Assembly (NCBI GenBank): GCA_900550645.1
Contig: URTA01000038.1
Coordinates: 1 to 23,759, forward strand
Source of the DNA: an uncultured Porphyromonadaceae bacterium
GTDB taxonomy: Bacteria; Bacteroidota; Bacteroidia; Bacteroidales; Muribaculaceae
DNA: 23,759 nucleotides
Direction: 5' to 3'
Shown here piece by piece: positions 6,378 through 14,904 of the stretch; position 1 is the stretch's first letter, and every line of letters starts with the position of its first letter. Made by a program: the position numbers and the translations under genes. The notes under the pieces are model-generated. The model had not been told where the DNA came from and did not search any database. It saw nothing but the letters and a program-made list of their open reading frames with translations.

Positions 6378-7637
6378 TCATTCAAAGGCGTAGACGGTTT
6401 TCGTGCCTACGAGGCGGTCATAGCGCGAACCCACCTCGCGAATGAACGTCTTGACAGTATATTCGTTGTGTGTCTCATACTTGTCGCCGTCTATGAAATA
6501 CGGGTCTGCTCCATTGCTGCCCACGATGACGTAGCGGTAGTTGTATGAGCCTTGTTTCAAAGGTATTTCGGCAATGTATGCCTGGCGGTCACGGTCATAC
6601 CGCAGCCGGTTGGCATCCGTGAAACGCCCCTGCCAAACCTCGCCGTCCAAATAAACGGCTGCATTGGCAAGTTCGGGCATCTGCAGCGTGAAATGCACCG
6701 TCACATAGTCTGCACCGAGGTCAGAGTCCGTAGCGTTGTATTCGCGCACCATGTAGCGGCCGTTCTGAGTGCGGTCGTATGTGTATGAGCGGTCGCGAGC
6801 CGGGACATCCGTACGCAGCCATGCATGGTAGTTGCGCCCCATGTATTTCACCGAGTCCACGCTCATGCCGGGGTAGTCGGCACGGACAGTCTCGAAACGG
6901 CGGTACTCGTTGCCGGCGCGGAAGATGAGCGGCTGCAGATGTTCATAAACCAGGCGGTCGCTCTCCACTCGCTGAGGATGTGTGACAGTCACAGGCATTG
7001 AGGGGGAATAGTTCTGCTCGATGACGGTGATGACATCATTGTACGGGTCACGCACGCGCTGCCGCTGCGTGTCTACGGTCATCGTCACCTGCTGGTATTC
7101 GCCGTTTATGCCCCTATCGGTATGCGCGTCGGCTGAGGCATTGATCTCCACCGCCGGCTCCTCGATGCTGAAGCGCGTCTGCAGCAGCACCGTGTCCGGG
7201 TCGTCCTCGTCATACACCTGCAACAGATAGTTGCCCGACACGAGCGGATGCGCATCCTCCGTCGGGAACTCTATGCGGTAGTTGACGTAATGCACGAATG
7301 TATTCTGCGAAAAGGCGTAGTCATCTATGCTTATGTCGTTGAACGTGTCGAGGTATTCCGACTCCATGAGCTGTGACGGCTGCCAGTCACTGTTGCAATG
7401 CACCAGGCGGTAGCGCAGGAAATCACGGTCTTCGACCAGGCGGTCGAAGGTGACAGTCAATGTGCCTTGCTCACCAAGTGAAAGCACCGGCGCGGCAAAG
7501 AAATTGTCGGCACGCTGCACCTTCAGCGAGCGGAAAGACGAGTCGAATATCCCCGGGAGCGTGTCGAGGGCATACGCACCTGTACACGCAGCCGCGAGTG
7601 CAGCAACTGCGGCTATGTCTCTAATGAACATTCTCAT
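6378..7637 (-). CDS. DUF5103 / type IX secretion plug-like protein
   Basis: Resembles the DUF5103 family, which includes the plug protein that closes the SprA channel of the type IX secretion system; the role is inferred from the family. The chosen ATG overlaps the stop of the gene before it by four bases (ATGA, 7634-7637) and gives 419 residues starting with a signal peptide (MRMFIRDIAAVAALAAACTG, then AYA). The longer frame from 7676 would hide the signal peptide behind 13 polar residues. Family features include FDSSFRSLKV, LTVTFDRL, the RYRLVHCNSDWQPS block, SGNYLLQVYD, an immunoglobulin-like middle part with YHAWLRTD, and a C-terminal domain with QGSYNYRYV and DGDKYETHNEYTV. A periplasmic or outer-membrane location is expected. 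No other type IX genes are in the window. Confidence 0.85.
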   Translation of the reverse strand: MRMFIRDIAAVAALAAACTGAYALDTLPGIFDSSFRSLKVQRADNFFAAPVLSLGEQGTLTVTFDRLVEDRDFLRYRLVHCNSDWQPSQLMESEYLDTFNDISIDDYAFSQNTFVHYVNYRIEFPTEDAHPLVSGNYLLQVYDEDDPDTVLLQTRFSIEEPAVEINASADAHTDRGINGEYQQVTMTVDTQRQRVRDPYNDVITVIEQNYSPSMPVTVTHPQRVESDRLVYEHLQPLIFRAGNEYRRFETVRADYPGMSVDSVKYMGRNYHAWLRTDVPARDRSYTYDRTQNGRYMVREYNATDSDLGADYVTVHFTLQMPELANAAVYLDGEVWQGRFTDANRLRYDRDRQAYIAEIPLKQGSYNYRYVIVGSNGADPYFIDGDKYETHNEYTVKTFIREVGSRYDRLVGTKTVYAFE

Positions 7638-8050
7638 CGCGCTGCGTCCTGTTGGCGGCTGTCGAGCATGCCGCACAATATCTCAATGCCATCGGCTATG
7701 AGCATATCGCATGAACGCGCCTGCGGCTGGCGTTTCAGCTCTCGGCACAGCAGCATGCCGTTGTTGCGGTCGCGGAACTGCGAGCACAGGCCGCGCACAC
7801 GCTCATAGACCGCTGCTTTCTGTGCCGGGTCATTGCCGGAAACGATGCTCTCCGCGACAGCCATTGCCGTGGCAACGCCGCAGATTTCGCCCTGGCCGCC
7901 CACGCCGCCGCCAAGCCCGGTGGAAACGGTGGCTGCAAGGCCTGTGTCTATGCCGAGACGGTCAGCGAGCGACATCAGCACCGACTGGGCGCAGTTGTAG
8001 CCCGAGCGGTGAAACTCCAATCCCTTGTTTATTCTTTCCTGTGTAGTCAT
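7634..8050 (-). CDS. C_GCAxxG_C_C family putative redox protein
   Basis: A 138-residue protein with the family signature: GYNCAQSVL (C20), a glycine-rich GLGGGVGGQGEICGVATAM (C57) and later cysteines in GLCSQF, LLCREL, SCDML and EILCG. The family is thought to be redox-active or to bind a metal centre, but the reaction is not known. It is coupled to the DUF5103 gene by an ATGA overlap and follows ung by 46 nt, so it shares the ung promoter. No signal peptide, so it should be cytoplasmic. Confidence 0.85.
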   Translation of the reverse strand: MTTQERINKGLEFHRSGYNCAQSVLMSLADRLGIDTGLAATVSTGLGGGVGGQGEICGVATAMAVAESIVSGNDPAQKAAVYERVRGLCSQFRDRNNGMLLCRELKRQPQARSCDMLIADGIEILCGMLDSRQQDAAR

Positions 8051-8096
8051 TGCTGTTGAGTTGATATATGGTGAGTTGTTACGGTCTGCCGCACCT

Positions 8097-8765
8097 TTAC
8101 CACTGAACCGGCTCCTTGCCGTGAGCGATGAGGTAAGCGTTGGCCTGTGAAAAATGGTGATTGCCGAAAAAGCCCCGGTATGCCGACAACGGCGAGGGGT
8201 GCGGCGAGGTCAGCACCAGATGACGCGAGCGGTCAATGAAACTCCCTTTGCGTATGGCGTCAGACCCCCACAGCATGAACACGATGCTGTCACGCTGCTG
8301 CGCCAGGGCGCGGACGGCAGCGTCCGTCAGGCGTTCCCAGCCGATGCCGCTGTGCGACTTCGGGGAGTGTTCTCTCACTGTGAGCGAAGCGTTGAGCAGC
8401 AGCACGCCCTGCCGCGCCCAGCGCGTCAAGTCTCCGTTTTCCGGCATCGGCGCACCCGTGTCATCAGACACCTCTTTGAATATGTTTACCAGCGAGGGGG
8501 GCATCTGTGCCTGAGGCGACACGGAGAAGCAGAGGCCGTTGGCCTGTCCCGGCCCGTGATACGGGTCCTGTCCCATTATCACCACGCGCACCTCGTCAAA
8601 CGGACACGCATCAAAAGCCGCGAAAATCTTGCTCGCCGGAGGATAGACATGTATCGCCGGGTTGCGGTAATCGGCACGCACCACATCGGTCAGCGCACGG
8701 AAATAGTCCTGCTCAAACTCCTGGGCAAGCACCCTGCCCCAGCCTGGTTCAATATTCACCTTCAT
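8097..8765 (-). CDS. ung: Uracil-DNA glycosylase, family 1
   Basis: Removes uracil from DNA as the first step of base-excision repair. With the ATG at 8763-8765 it has 222 residues, close to E. coli Ung. Catalytic water-activating motif GQDPYH (65-70, D67), Phe-stacking block GLCFSV, NASLTV (125-130), and the DNA-intercalating HPSPLS loop (189-194, H189) are all present. The frame extends 12 codons further, but that part crosses the promoter -7 box, so the shorter start is preferred. The -7 box ends only 5 nt before this ATG, so the mRNA probably has almost no 5' leader. It heads a four-gene operon. Confidence 0.97.
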   Translation of the reverse strand: MKVNIEPGWGRVLAQEFEQDYFRALTDVVRADYRNPAIHVYPPASKIFAAFDACPFDEVRVVIMGQDPYHGPGQANGLCFSVSPQAQMPPSLVNIFKEVSDDTGAPMPENGDLTRWARQGVLLLNASLTVREHSPKSHSGIGWERLTDAAVRALAQQRDSIVFMLWGSDAIRKGSFIDRSRHLVLTSPHPSPLSAYRGFFGNHHFSQANAYLIAHGKEPVQW

Positions 8766-8770
8766 ATCTG

Positions 8771-8802
8771 CGAAGTTAGCAAAAAATCCGCGTACAGCCA
8801 AA
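8771..8802 (-). promoter_or_regulatory. Promoter of the ung operon
   Basis: On the minus strand, TTTG (8799-8802), 20 nt, TAACTTCG (8771-8778). One mismatch in the -7 box. Initiation is expected at or within a few bases of the ung ATG at 8765. Confidence 0.8.
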
Positions 8803-8823
8803 GCCGAGGCAGCAGCAGCGACG

Positions 8824-8863
8824 CAAAAACAACGGGGCGTGCCTGTTTTCAGGCACGCCCCGT
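8824..8863 (-). terminator. Intrinsic terminator after the Bax inhibitor-1-like gene
   Basis: A perfect 14-bp stem, ACGGGGCGTGCCTG at 8832-8845 with its complement at 8850-8863, and a 4-nt loop. On the minus strand it is followed by TGTTTTTG. It lies 33 nt past the stop at 8896. Confidence 0.85.
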
Positions 8864-8895
8864 ATGCAGATGCCGCAGTTGCGGCTCGGGATAAA

Positions 8896-9609
8896 TCAGT
8901 TGCGGTCGCCTATTAAGCGGATCAGGTAGAGGAAGAGGTTGATGAAGTCAAGATAGAGGTTGAACGCGCCCATTGTGGCGAGCTTGTCGGCAAGGGCGGG
9001 GTCAAGGTTGGCTGCAGCCAGCTTCTTGATGTTCTGCGTGTCATACGCCGTGAGGCCCACGAATATCAGCACGCCGCCTATCGAAATAGCCCATTCCAGC
9101 CCGCTGCTGTGCAGGAAGATATTGACCACAGATGCGATGATGAGACCTATCAGAGCCATTATCATGTAGGTGCCGAATCTCGACAGGTCAGACTTGGTGA
9201 AGTATCCGTAGACGGACATAACGCCGAACACCCCGGCGGTGATGAAGAACGTGTAGGCTATCGAGCCGAGCGAATAGACTACGAACACAGATGCGAGCGA
9301 GCATCCCATGAGCGCACAGAACACGGCATAAAGCGTGATGCATGTGCCTGTTGACATCTTGTGCAGACGCGCCGGCATGATCCATGCCATGGCAATCATG
9401 GCGACGAACATCAGGATATAGACTATCGGGTTGCCGAAAAGCAGCATCAGGGCTGCTTCTGACGAGGCCACGCCAATGGCACAGAACGCGGAGATGAGCA
9501 GCCCGAGGAACATGCGCAGATAGACACGTTTCAGGACGGCATTGGTCTGTTGTTCGACAGCCTGCTCTGACGGCTGGGCTGGATAGAACTGTTGATTGTT
9601 ATATTCCAT
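8896..9609 (-). CDS. Bax inhibitor-1 / YccA family membrane protein
   Basis: A 237-residue integral membrane protein with about seven helices after a polar N-terminus (QPSEQAVEQQTNAVLKRVYLRMFLGL). The family includes YccA/YbhL and eukaryotic Bax inhibitor-1; some members conduct calcium or modulate FtsH, but the role here is unknown. Family features include LTAYDTQNIKKLAA before the last helix and the ending GAFNLYLDFINLFLYLIRLIGDRN-like C-terminus. It starts 76 nt after argS. No separate promoter of the consensus type is visible in that gap, so it may be read with argS. It ends at the strong hairpin at 8824-8863. Confidence 0.93.
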   Translation of the reverse strand: MEYNNQQFYPAQPSEQAVEQQTNAVLKRVYLRMFLGLLISAFCAIGVASSEAALMLLFGNPIVYILMFVAMIAMAWIMPARLHKMSTGTCITLYAVFCALMGCSLASVFVVYSLGSIAYTFFITAGVFGVMSVYGYFTKSDLSRFGTYMIMALIGLIIASVVNIFLHSSGLEWAISIGGVLIFVGLTAYDTQNIKKLAAANLDPALADKLATMGAFNLYLDFINLFLYLIRLIGDRN

Positions 9610-9685
9610 TTTGTACTGTTTTGGTTGGTTTTACATTTGGATTATTTTGATTGCTGTTGGTTTACTGCCGTATGCGGCGGCATTG

Positions 9686-11461
9686 TCACATGCGTTCCGG
9701 CATCTCGATGCCGAGCAGTCCTGTCGCTGTGCGCAAAGTGCGTGCCACAGCGTGCGACAGCATCAGGCGCATATTGCGCAGCTCGCCATCCTCCTCCTTG
9801 AGTATCGGACAGTCGTGGTAGAACTGGTTGTACAGTTTTGCCAGATCGTAGCAGTAGTTGGCTATAAGAGCCGGCGAATACGAGCGTCCGGCCTCGCTGA
9901 CTACGGAGGGGAAGTCGGCAAGCCGCTGTATCAGGGCAGTTTCCTTCTCACCAGGCAGTGCGCGGGCAGCGGCAGCAGTGTCATACTCGCCGGCGCGACG
10001 GAGCACCGACCGTATGCGGGCGTAGGTGTATTGCAGGAACGGGCCTGTGTTGCCGTTGAAGTCGATTGACTCCTTGGGGTTGAACATCATATTCTTGCGC
10101 GGGTCAACCTTGAGGAGGAAGTATTTCAGAGCGCCGAGGCCGACGATGCGTGAGATTTCGCGGCGTTCCTCCGGGGTCATGTCGGCAAAGCGGTCGGCAG
10201 AAGCCTCGGCTGCCTGTGCCTCCATCTCGTCCATGAGGTCGTCAGCGTCCACCACCTTGCCCTCGCGGCTCTTCATCTTGCCGTCAGGGAGTTCGACCAT
10301 GCCGTATGAGAAATGCGTCAGGTCCTTGCCCCACTTGAAATCGAGCTTGTCGAGCAGGAGCGAAAGCACCTGGAAATGGTAGTTCTGCTCGTTGCCGACC
10401 ACGTATATCATCTTGTCAATGGGATAGTCGCGGTAACGCAGCTTGGCGGTGCCGATGTCCTGGGTCATGTATACAGAAGTGCCGTCGGCGCGGAGCAGCA
10501 GCTTGTGGTCGAGACCGTCTGCAGTAAGGTCAGCCCACACCGAACCGTCCTCACGGCGGTACATGATGCCCTTTTCGAGGCCCTTCAGCACAAGCTCTTT
10601 TCCCTCGAGGTATGTGTCAGACTCATAGTATATCTTGTCAAACGACACGCCCATGCGGCGGTAAGTCTCGTCAAAGCCCTTGTACACCCACTGGTTCATC
10701 ATCGCCCAGAGCTTGCGCACCTCCTCGTCGCCGGCTTCCCAGCGGCGAAGCATCTCGCGAGCCTCCTGCATCAGCGGCGAAGCCTCCTTGGCCTCGTCCT
10801 CGCTCATTCCCTGCTCCATTAGCTGTTTGACCTCCTCGCGGAAATGCTTGTCAAAAGTGACATAGAAATCGCCGATGAGGTGGTCGCCCTTCTTGCCGGC
10901 AGTCTCGGGGGTGATGCCACCGCCCCATTTCTGCCATGCGAGCATCGACTTGCAAATGTGTATGCCACGGTCGTTGACGATGTTGGTCTTGACCACACGG
11001 TTGCCGTTGGCTTCGAGTATCGATGCCAGCGAGAAGCCGAGCAAGTTGTTGCGGACGTGGCCGAGGTGCAACGGCTTGTTTGTGTTGGGCGACGAATATT
11101 CCACCATAACGAGCGGCGACTTGTCAGTCGGGGCGGTGATGCCGTAATTCTCGTCACTGTCAATGGCTGCAAGCAGCCGTGTCCAGTACTGCGGCGCGAC
11201 AGAGAGGTTGAGGAAGCCCTTGACAACGTTGAATGCACTCACCGCGTCGAGGTTTTCTGTCATCCACTGCCCTATCTCAGAGGCCACAGCCTCCGGGGCT
11301 TTCCTCGCCGCCTTGACGTAAGGAAAGACGACAACCGTCAGGTTGCCCTCAAATTTTTTCTTTGTTGCCTGGACGGAAACAGATTCTGGGGTCACGTCCT
11401 GTCCGTACAAAGCCTTGACGGCATCGGCAACCCCTTGTGCTATTATAGAGTCTATGTTCAT
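9686..11461 (-). CDS. argS: Arginine-tRNA ligase
   Basis: Charges tRNA-Arg with arginine in the cytoplasm. The 591 residues are a normal full length. The N-terminal tRNA-binding domain (about 1-110) is followed by the class I signature NKPLHLGHVRNN (HIGH-like HLGH at 132-135). The KMSK-equivalent loop is KMKSREGKVV, and the C-terminal anticodon-binding domain ends in TATGLLGIEMPERM. The 181-nt gap before the ATG contains a UUCG-capped hairpin (11527-11542) but no clear promoter, so transcription may come from the HU promoter. The gene looks intact. Confidence 0.98.
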   Translation of the reverse strand: MNIDSIIAQGVADAVKALYGQDVTPESVSVQATKKKFEGNLTVVVFPYVKAARKAPEAVASEIGQWMTENLDAVSAFNVVKGFLNLSVAPQYWTRLLAAIDSDENYGITAPTDKSPLVMVEYSSPNTNKPLHLGHVRNNLLGFSLASILEANGNRVVKTNIVNDRGIHICKSMLAWQKWGGGITPETAGKKGDHLIGDFYVTFDKHFREEVKQLMEQGMSEDEAKEASPLMQEAREMLRRWEAGDEEVRKLWAMMNQWVYKGFDETYRRMGVSFDKIYYESDTYLEGKELVLKGLEKGIMYRREDGSVWADLTADGLDHKLLLRADGTSVYMTQDIGTAKLRYRDYPIDKMIYVVGNEQNYHFQVLSLLLDKLDFKWGKDLTHFSYGMVELPDGKMKSREGKVVDADDLMDEMEAQAAEASADRFADMTPEERREISRIVGLGALKYFLLKVDPRKNMMFNPKESIDFNGNTGPFLQYTYARIRSVLRRAGEYDTAAAARALPGEKETALIQRLADFPSVVSEAGRSYSPALIANYCYDLAKLYNQFYHDCPILKEEDGELRNMRLMLSHAVARTLRTATGLLGIEMPERM

Positions 11462-11526
11462 TCTATCGATAAAACGAATTGTTGTGTTAAGGTATCATGT
11501 TAGGCAGAGAGGGGATGAGGAGGAGT

Positions 11527-11542
11527 GGCAGCCGAAGCTGCC
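11527..11542 (-). other. UUCG-capped hairpin between the HU gene and argS
   Basis: On the minus strand GGCAGC-TTCG-GCTGCC makes a 6-bp stem closed by the very stable C(UUCG)G tetraloop. It has no T-tract on that strand, so it is not a classic terminator. It lies 116 nt after the HU stop and could stabilise the HU mRNA end or partly separate HU from argS expression. Confidence 0.5.
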
Positions 11543-11642
11543 GGTGTTTTCATATATGCACATATACACCGACTGTCTTCACCATGCCTGCTGGCTGGTG
11601 AGGACTGTCGATGGATGCTTTCAGCGGTTCTTTCTGTCCGAA

Positions 11643-11906
11643 TTATTTGAGTATTTCGGTAGAGGGTTTGAATTTCACCACCTTGCGGGCGGGAATATGG
11701 ATTTTCTCACCAGTGCGGGGGTTGACACCATCACGTGCTTCCTTTTCGAGCACTGTGAAAGTGCCGAAGCCGATTATCTGCACCTTGCCCTCACCGGCAA
11801 GACCTTCCTGGATAGTTTCGAGGCAAGCCTCAAGAGCTGCCTTGGCTGTCTGCTTGTTCAGTTCAGCCTTGGCGGCAATGCTGTTGACGAGATCTGTCTT
11901 GTTCAT
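11643..11906 (-). CDS. HU family DNA-binding protein
   Basis: An 87-residue histone-like protein that bends and compacts DNA as a dimer. It has the usual HU order: two N-terminal helices (MNKTDLVNSIAAKAELNKQ..), the turn VQIIGFGTF, the DNA-gripping arm with the RTGE and IPARKVVKFKPS segments (Pro at the tip region), and a C-terminal helix stub. Length matches the family's usual 90. It has its own -7 box at 11947-11954 and an AAAGGA in the leader. Whether it is the main HU or one of several paralogues cannot be told here. Confidence 0.95.
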   Translation of the reverse strand: MNKTDLVNSIAAKAELNKQTAKAALEACLETIQEGLAGEGKVQIIGFGTFTVLEKEARDGVNPRTGEKIHIPARKVVKFKPSTEILK

Positions 11907-11946
11907 GTTGTTGTTTTTGATTGTTTTGTCCTTTATATCAATGGTG

Positions 11947-11954
11947 CAAATATA
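11947..11954 (-). promoter_or_regulatory. -7 box of the HU promoter
   Basis: TATATTTG on the minus strand, a full match to TAnnTTTG, about 40 nt before the HU ATG. No good TTG is found 19-20 nt upstream, so only the -7 element is claimed. The rest of 11955-12135 shows no gene. Confidence 0.5.
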
Positions 11955-12135
11955 CGAATTAATTGTGTATTAATGAATTTCTCCGCCGCAAAACAGCGCC
12001 GACAGGGGGCAAATAGCCTATTTTTAATTCTTTTTAACCGCAACAGCCTCAAATGTGCGGCAAAAACAGCCCATTTGCGCCGTTTAGCCAGCCGCCTCCC
12101 AGGCATATACCGAAAGCCGATTTGTCCGCGTTATA

Positions 12136-12166
12136 TTGTGAAAGGCCGTTTTTTTGTTTAACTTTG
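12136..12166 (+). promoter_or_regulatory. Promoter of the rhomboid operon
   Basis: TTG (12136-12138), 20 nt, and a perfect TAACTTTG (12159-12166). The -7 box ends 4 nt before the ATG at 12171, so the transcript should start at or next to the start codon. Confidence 0.8.
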
Positions 12167-12170
12167 CGAT

Positions 12171-12965
12171 ATGAATAACTACTCCAAGGGCAACTTCCTG
12201 TCCTCGATACCGCCTGTAACACGCAATATCCTAATCCTCAACGTCTTGGTTTGGGGAGTGATAGAGCTGTGCATGTTCGGCAGCGACTCCATGCAGTCGT
12301 TCAGCTCGTTTCTGACGCAAAACCTCGGGCTGCACTTCTGGGGTTCGAGCGAGTTCCAGCCGTTGCAGCTGGTCACATATATGTTCGTACATGACCCCAG
12401 CAGTCCCATACACTTGCTGTTCAACATGTTCACGCTGTGGATGTTCGGGCGCATGATGGAGGGCGTATGGGGGTCGAAACGGTTCGCACTATTCTATTTC
12501 GTGTGCGGCATAGGCGCAGCACTGGTGCAAGAGGTGGTGTGGCAGCTCGTGTGGATGCACGATTACATCAGTGCCCTTGCAGAGCTTAACCATACTTCAT
12601 ACGAGGTTATCTCGCAGTATGTCAATGAAGGACTGGCTGCATCTAACGCCAACATACTTAGCGCAATAGCAGAATACAAGGCTCAAATCCTCACAATCGG
12701 CGCATCGGGAGCGGTGTTCGGCATACTGCTGGGCTTCGCCTTCGTATTCCCCAACATACCGCTCTACCTGTTCTTCATCCCCGTCCCCATCAAGGCGAAA
12801 TACATGGTGATAGGCTACGGTGTCATCGAGCTGCTGCTCGGCGTTTCGTCAGCCAACAGCTCCGTGGCGCACTTCGCACACCTCGGCGGCATGCTCTTCG
12901 GGCTGATATTGTTGTTGTACTGGAAAAAGAAACACGGCAGCTTCGGTGGCAACATTTTCAGGTGA
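12171..12965 (+). CDS. Rhomboid family intramembrane serine protease (first of a pair)
   Basis: Cleaves transmembrane segments within the inner membrane. In 264 residues it has the family's features: the oxyanion His and Asn in HLLFN (H81, N85), the nucleophile in GASG (S179) and the catalytic His in AHFAHLGG (H237). Six helices are apparent. An insert of about 50 residues (roughly 120-170, including HDYISALAELNH) lies before the serine helix. The C-terminus is a short basic tail. The second rhomboid begins inside its last 20 bases. Substrate is unknown. Confidence 0.95.
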   Translation: MNNYSKGNFLSSIPPVTRNILILNVLVWGVIELCMFGSDSMQSFSSFLTQNLGLHFWGSSEFQPLQLVTYMFVHDPSSPIHLLFNMFTLWMFGRMMEGVWGSKRFALFYFVCGIGAALVQEVVWQLVWMHDYISALAELNHTSYEVISQYVNEGLAASNANILSAIAEYKAQILTIGASGAVFGILLGFAFVFPNIPLYLFFIPVPIKAKYMVIGYGVIELLLGVSSANSSVAHFAHLGGMLFGLILLLYWKKKHGSFGGNIFR

Positions 12966-13779
12966 AATACGGTACCGTATGCGCCACGGCGACATGACGC
13001 TGTGGCTCGTGGCGATAAACGTGGCAGTGTTCTGCCTGGCGTGGGCAGCTGACGCGCTGTTGCCTGGCGACCCGGCAGAAGCATTACTGCCGCTGTCAGG
13101 CTCGGCTATGCACGCGCTGACGCATCCGTGGACACTGCTGACATACATGGTGACGCACTTCTCGCTGCTGCACCTGCTTTGCAACGTGCTGTGGCTCTTC
13201 TGGTTCGGAAGGTTGGCAGAAAACCTCTCGTCGCGGCGGCACATTCTGACGGCATACATCGCCGGCGGCATCTGCGGCGGGCTGCTATACATCGCCTCCG
13301 GAGCATCGGGGCTGCTTGCTGTCTCGCAACTCGTGGGCGCGTCGGCAAGCGTGCTGTGCATCATGGCAATGGCGGCTGTGCGCACTCCCGACATGGAGCT
13401 GAACCTGCTTCTGCTGGGGCGCGTCAAGCTGAAATGGTTCGCCCTCGTGTGCATCCTGCTTGCCTTCCTCGGCGGCAGCGGCAATACCGGCGGCGCGGTG
13501 GCACACATAGGCGGCGCAGCGACAGGGCTGCTAATGGGGCTGAAAGACCGTGGCGCGTTCGCGAACATAACACGGCGGCTGCGTTTCCGCGCCAGCGCAC
13601 GACGCGCACGCAAGCACATAAGGGCAAAGCAGCAAAGCGGCAAGACGGTACAGACGGATATGTCTGACACCGACCGCCTCGATGCCCTCCTCGACAAGAT
13701 ACGAGTGTCCGGCTATGCCTCGCTCTCCAAAGGCGAACGCGAGGAGCTGCAACGGCTCTCCAAAACGATAGGCAAATGA
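12946..13779 (+). CDS. Rhomboid family protein (second of the pair)
   Basis: A 277-residue rhomboid-fold membrane protein whose ATG lies 20 bases inside the previous gene, so translation is probably coupled. Key positions are HLLCN (H76, N80), GASAS (S133, with Ala where the first protein has the last Gly of GxSG) and AHIGG (H187). The serine and histidine remain, so it may be active. A cytoplasmic tail (about 200-277) is basic, then ends in LDKIRVSGYASLSKGEREEL, a short helical segment typical of Bacteroidota rhomboids. An internal ATG at 12979 is an alternative start. The next gene overlaps its stop by ATGA. Confidence 0.9.
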   Translation: MATFSGEIRYRMRHGDMTLWLVAINVAVFCLAWAADALLPGDPAEALLPLSGSAMHALTHPWTLLTYMVTHFSLLHLLCNVLWLFWFGRLAENLSSRRHILTAYIAGGICGGLLYIASGASGLLAVSQLVGASASVLCIMAMAAVRTPDMELNLLLLGRVKLKWFALVCILLAFLGGSGNTGGAVAHIGGAATGLLMGLKDRGAFANITRRLRFRASARRARKHIRAKQQSGKTVQTDMSDTDRLDALLDKIRVSGYASLSKGEREELQRLSKTIGK

Positions 13780-14879
13780 CGACGATACTGCGCATAACGA
13801 CCAAGGTGCTGACCTACCTGCTCGCGCTCGCCGCCATAGCGGCGGCATACGGCGGCCACATCGACCCGCACCTGTGGGCTACGCCGTCGCTGCTGACGCT
13901 CGCCTACCCGTACATTGCCATGCTGACACTCGCCATAGCCATTGTCTGGCTGTGCTTCAGGCGGTACACACCAGCGGCAATCTGCGCAGCTGCACTCGTC
14001 GCCGGCAGCGGGACGCTGTTCGTCAACATGCCGGTATCGATGCAGAAGTCGGTCAAGCCTGGGGAAAAGCAGTTCTCGCTGATGACATACAATATCCTGC
14101 ACGGCGTGGACGCTCGCGGCCGCACGTGCAACACCAACCGCTCTGTGGACTATGTGCTGTCGTCCAAAGCGGACATCGTATGCCTTCAGGAACTATACAG
14201 ATTATCCCCTAAGGAAGTGCCGTCACTCACGCCCTCGCAGCTGGATGCCATAGAAAAGACATACCCGTACCGCATCGAGGGGAAGACAACGCCGATGACG
14301 CTGCTCTCCAAATACCCGGTGACGTTCATCAAGTCAGGGCGCGTGTCCTCGTGGCTCGACATCTACGCGCTTTACCGCTTGTCAATAGCCGGGCATACGG
14401 TACATCTGCTCAACCTCCACCTCGCCTCGTACAACCTCTCCGACAAGGAGCGCGAAGTGATGACAGACATCCACGGCGTGCGGTCGGCACGCAACAGCAT
14501 ATCGCGCTTCAAGGGCTCGATCCTCGCCAAGATGAAGAAGTCATACCGCGACCGTGCGGCTGACGCAGAGGCGGTGCGCGAGCTGCTCGACTCCATAAAG
14601 GGTACAGTGATAGTATGCGGCGACTTCAACGACGTGCCGGCCTCGTGGGCTTACCGCAAGGTGCGCGGCGGCGACATGAGCGACGCTTACGCCGACACGG
14701 GCTTCGGGCTGATGAACACATACAACATGCACGGCTTCTGGTTTCACATAGACCATGTGCTGTACCGTGGCGCAGTGCGGCCGCTGTCCGTGCAGAAAGG
14801 GAACGTGGACTATTCCGACCACTTCCCCCTCATCGCAAGTTTCGCGCTGACACCCAAAAAGACACAGAAGAAGAAATGA
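13776..14879 (+). CDS. Endonuclease/exonuclease/phosphatase family protein, membrane-anchored
   Basis: A 367-residue metal-dependent phosphodiesterase-fold protein. Three hydrophobic stretches (about 8-25, 38-62 and 66-84) anchor it, and the catalytic domain starts near residue 98. Motifs are SLMTYNILHG (N106), DIVCLQE (E139), HLLNLHLAS, VCGDFND and the terminal SDHFPLI. The order and spacing fit the DNase I/sphingomyelinase-like fold. The substrate could be a nucleic acid or a phospholipid headgroup; the sequence does not decide. It overlaps the second rhomboid by four bases and is the last of this three-gene set. This grouping behind paired rhomboids recurs in Bacteroidota (from memory). 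Confidence 0.92.
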   Translation: MTTILRITTKVLTYLLALAAIAAAYGGHIDPHLWATPSLLTLAYPYIAMLTLAIAIVWLCFRRYTPAAICAAALVAGSGTLFVNMPVSMQKSVKPGEKQFSLMTYNILHGVDARGRTCNTNRSVDYVLSSKADIVCLQELYRLSPKEVPSLTPSQLDAIEKTYPYRIEGKTTPMTLLSKYPVTFIKSGRVSSWLDIYALYRLSIAGHTVHLLNLHLASYNLSDKEREVMTDIHGVRSARNSISRFKGSILAKMKKSYRDRAADAEAVRELLDSIKGTVIVCGDFNDVPASWAYRKVRGGDMSDAYADTGFGLMNTYNMHGFWFHIDHVLYRGAVRPLSVQKGNVDYSDHFPLIASFALTPKKTQKKK

Positions 14880-14904
14880 ATTATATACCAACAAAAATCC
14901 GTAT

